From positions 140,684 through 204,683 of the forward strand of contig NW_008708354.1 of assembly GCF_000327385.1 (NCBI RefSeq): 64,000 bases of DNA, in the 5' to 3' direction. Shown one piece after another: positions 61,707-64,000 of the stretch. The position numbers were made by a program, and so were the translations under genes. Within the stretch, counting starts at the first letter, position 1, and every line of letters begins with the position of its first letter. Source of the DNA: Lottia gigantea. Lineage: Eukaryota; Mollusca; Gastropoda; Lottiidae. A model generated the notes under the pieces. The model worked only from the letters and a program-made list of their open reading frames with translations, searched no databases and had not been told where the DNA came from.

Positions 61707-62325
61707 GGTCTTTCCCTTGAAAAACAAATCGGGTCTGACTGTCAAACAAGCATTCGAAACCATAATGAAACAATCCGACAGACGACCCCTAAAGTTGTGG
61801 GTTGATATAGGGAGCGAATTCTACAACAGAAATGTGAAATCTCTGGGATTTGAAATTTACAGCACGCATAACGAAGGTAAAGCCGTAGTGATAGAAAGAT
61901 TCAACAGGACTCTTAAAAGCAAATTATTCAAGAAATTCACGGAATTGAAATCTCAAAAATGGCTTAAAATATTACCAGTTGTTGTCGACGAATACAATAA
62001 CAAAATACATTCGTCTATAGGTGTGACGCCAACGCAAGCCTCTAATAACCCAAATATCATAAAGTCCGTCAACACTCGAAACAACTTTGAAAACGAGATT
62101 AGCAATTTGAATATTAAACCCAAATTCAAAGTTGGAGATCGAGTTCGTATTTTTAAATATAAATCATTGTTTCAGAAAGGTTACGTCGGCTATTGGACTA
62201 ACGAGATATTCATCGTTGATAAAGTAAACAACACATCACCCCCCACGTATGAATTGATCGATCAAGACAAAGAACAAATCATAGGAAGGTTTTATCAAAA
62301 TGAACTTCAAAAAACTGACTTTTAA
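61672..62325 (+). pseudogene. Polinton integrase piece
   Basis: Retroviral-type (rve) integrase: TVIDIYTRYARVFPLKNKSG, then LWVDIGSEFYNRNV with a catalytic Asp, then GKAVVIERFNRTLKSKLFKK with the catalytic Glu, then HSSIGVTPTQAS. After the core, KFKVGDRVRIFKYKSLFQKG begins an SH3-like DNA-binding tail and WTNEIFIVDKV continues it. In Polintons the integrase joins the ends of the linear DNA to the target. Part of a broken element. Confidence 0.85.
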
Positions 62326-62547
62326 AAATGAATCTCGAAAATGAAGATTTAGATGAAAGGTTAAGAAATTTAGATGTCGACAAGCATTTACGCTCTCTTA
62401 AATTAAGATTTTTTAAATTTAAATGTAAATTTATCTTCAAAATATTATTGAATGTGTTTTATCAGAATGTTATACAAGTTTTTTCAAACACAAACTACGT
62501 ATATATTTCGTCATTTGGGTCTTCAGCAATACTTTCAAACTTAAAAA

Positions 62548-62964
62548 ATGAATGCATTTCTCGATAAATACGGAAAAGACACGACTACAAATTTTCAACT
62601 TGTGAAATGGGCCAAGGAGTTGAACGTCTCGCCGTTTTATTATTGCATGCGAGATGAAATTGATGAACTGAAATACAAGAAAGGTAAATTTTACGCCATC
62701 ACAAATATTCACACGTCGGATCAAAAAGGAGTTCATCACTCTGCTCTACACAAAGATTCTTCGAATAACTTTTATTTCTTTGATTCTTTCGGTCTAGAAC
62801 CGACAGAAGAGATAACGAAATTGACTAGTAAACCAATCAAATGTTCTACGTTTCAAATTCAAATGCCAGGACAAAAGCTGTGTGGACAGCTGTCGCTTTG
62901 GGTTTTATATCGGTTGAGTTTGGGAGAAAAGTTTGAAGAAATTATAATAAATTTAACTCAATAA
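62548..62964 (+). pseudogene. Polinton adenovirus-type cysteine protease
   Basis: A 138-residue reading of the C48/adenain kind. The triad can be placed: His in GVHHSALHK, Asp/Glu region in NNFYFFDSFGLEP and Cys in GQKLCGQLSLWVLY, with the usual order and spacing. The family processes capsid proteins during maturation. The length is close to other Polinton proteases. It lies three bases ahead of the next reading. Confidence 0.85.
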
Positions 62965-62966
62965 AA

Positions 62967-64000
62967 ATGGCAAACAAGTTTGGATTAGGGTCTTTACCTC
63001 TAGAATCTAAAAATCCCATGACGGCGTTTATAAACAAAGCGAAAGCTTTTTTCGTGGATCAAATCGGAGACACCTTACAAGGGGATATCGATATGAACAA
63101 TTTCAAAATAACTAATTTAAAGTTTCCAGGAAACGATAACGATGCCGTGAACAAGAAATATTTACTGGATCAAATAAATGCAATTCAAATAGATAAGGAC
63201 CATGTTGAAAATAGAATAAATGACGTGAAGAAATACTTCAGACGAAATATTAAAAACCTTGTGAACGAACCCAAACTACAACAAGAGTTAACGAGTTTGA
63301 AACGTCTTATTCAAGTGGATAAAACAAGTCAGTTGAATATCTAAATTAGACGATAAGATTACGAAGGTAAAAATAGACGTCCAACGTTTAATAGACAACC
63401 CAAATGTAAACGAGGATAGATTGAAACGAAAACTAACCGCTTTGGAAAGAAAACTTGGTGAATTGCTAGCAGAACTAGACAAGACCGCGGACAAAACCGA
63501 GTTACAAAATTCGATATCCAATTTGAACGAAAAGATCGCGAAGCAAAAATCAGATGTTCAAGATATAATTAACACACTTCCCATTGACAAAGATACGTTG
63601 AAACAACAATTGACTGCTTTGGATACTAAAATCACGGACGAATTAGAAAAAGAAGTGGGTGTGATTAAAAACTTTCTTCAAAATAAATTTCGAGATGATA
63701 TGAAAATTTATATTAAAGAACAGGTCAATCTTTTGGTATCTAGAATTCATGACGATCTTTTGAGACAAGAGAGAAAGTTGAGCAAATTAGAAGCTATTGT
63801 CACGGACAAATCGTATTATTTCAATCTTCCATTCGAAAGTGACACTGTCTTCGATAGAAAAGACCAAATTTATAAATCAAACAAATACGGATTCAAAGCA
63901 GAAATAAAAGTGGGTTCTCTCGCATACGGAGAACCTAAAAACCTATTCGATATCGGCGAAACGGAAGTGTTTACTTTTCGAGGTAATTGTCTGATTCAAA
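62967..64000 (+). pseudogene. Polinton fibre-like coiled-coil protein, reaches the edge
   Basis: Starts MANKFGLGSL. GDIDMNNFKITNLKFPGNDN DAVNKKYLLDQ is a motif found in phage tail-fibre and Polinton spike-like proteins (DMNxxKITNLxxPxxxxDAVxKxY). Heptad-rich Lys/Glu/Leu coiled coil follows to about 63,820, and the last part (FETLPFESDTVF-like) suggests a C-terminal globular head beyond the edge. The reading is not open throughout; part of a broken element. Confidence 0.6.

Larger units (their letters stand above)
61152..64000 (+). mobile_element. Polinton (Maverick) fossil, left part; runs off the window
   Basis: Four Polinton-type readings lie in one row on the + strand: a phospholipase A2-like protein, a retroviral-type integrase, an adenovirus-type cysteine protease, and a fibre-like coiled-coil protein that reaches the window edge. 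Spacing between them is a few bases, as in a virus-like operon. No polymerase B, capsid or packaging ATPase gene lies within the window; they would be expected beyond the right edge. The left terminal repeat is not identified; the boundary lies between about 60,780 and 61,150. The element appears broken, with a few breaks visible in this part, and does not look very old because long readings survive. Confidence 0.85.

Overview
The window is AT-rich genomic DNA from an animal, most likely an aquatic invertebrate; the exact phylum cannot be fixed from the sequence. The evidence is spliced genes with GT/AG introns, large intergenic deserts, and a mix of old mobile elements common in invertebrates: Penelope-like elements with a GIY-YIG endonuclease, a DIRS/Ngaro-type tyrosine-recombinase element, Merlin, Tc1/mariner, LINE and Polinton remains, and several small inverted-repeat elements.

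Three host genes are supported. (1) 287-1171 (+) is an arylamine N-acetyltransferase of normal length in one coding exon, just behind a 3' splice site. (2) 3397-12628 (-) is an SLC17-type anion/sugar-acid transporter. I rebuilt it as eleven exons whose reading phases agree at every junction; only the exon with the start codon is missing. Its introns carry a DIRS/Ngaro fossil (5028-7235) and an 845-bp element with 60-bp inverted repeats (8882-9726). (3) 25125-25937 (-) is an intact 270-residue Ser/Pro/Asp-rich ORF of unknown family with a 3' splice site before its ATG and a poly(A) signal after its stop.

Between them, 14.3-20.5 kb is a cluster of Penelope-like pieces in both orientations. The longest one carries an SGNH-hydrolase-like segment directly upstream of its reverse transcriptase. 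22.44-23.32 kb is a 37-bp satellite of about 23 units, eight of which contain the 11-mer CAGGTAAGTAT, an exact complement of the U1 snRNA 5' end. 26.94-27.56 kb is a long polypurine tract with a 35-bp period.

27.6-50.2 kb is a gene desert in which I see only small repeats. 50.2-57.1 kb holds three inverted-repeat elements and a stack of decayed Merlin transposases. 58.9-60.8 kb holds three LINE fragments and a 147-bp tandem repeat. From about 61.15 kb to the right edge runs the left part of a Polinton fossil: phospholipase A2-like, integrase, adenovirus-type protease and fibre-like readings, all on the + strand.
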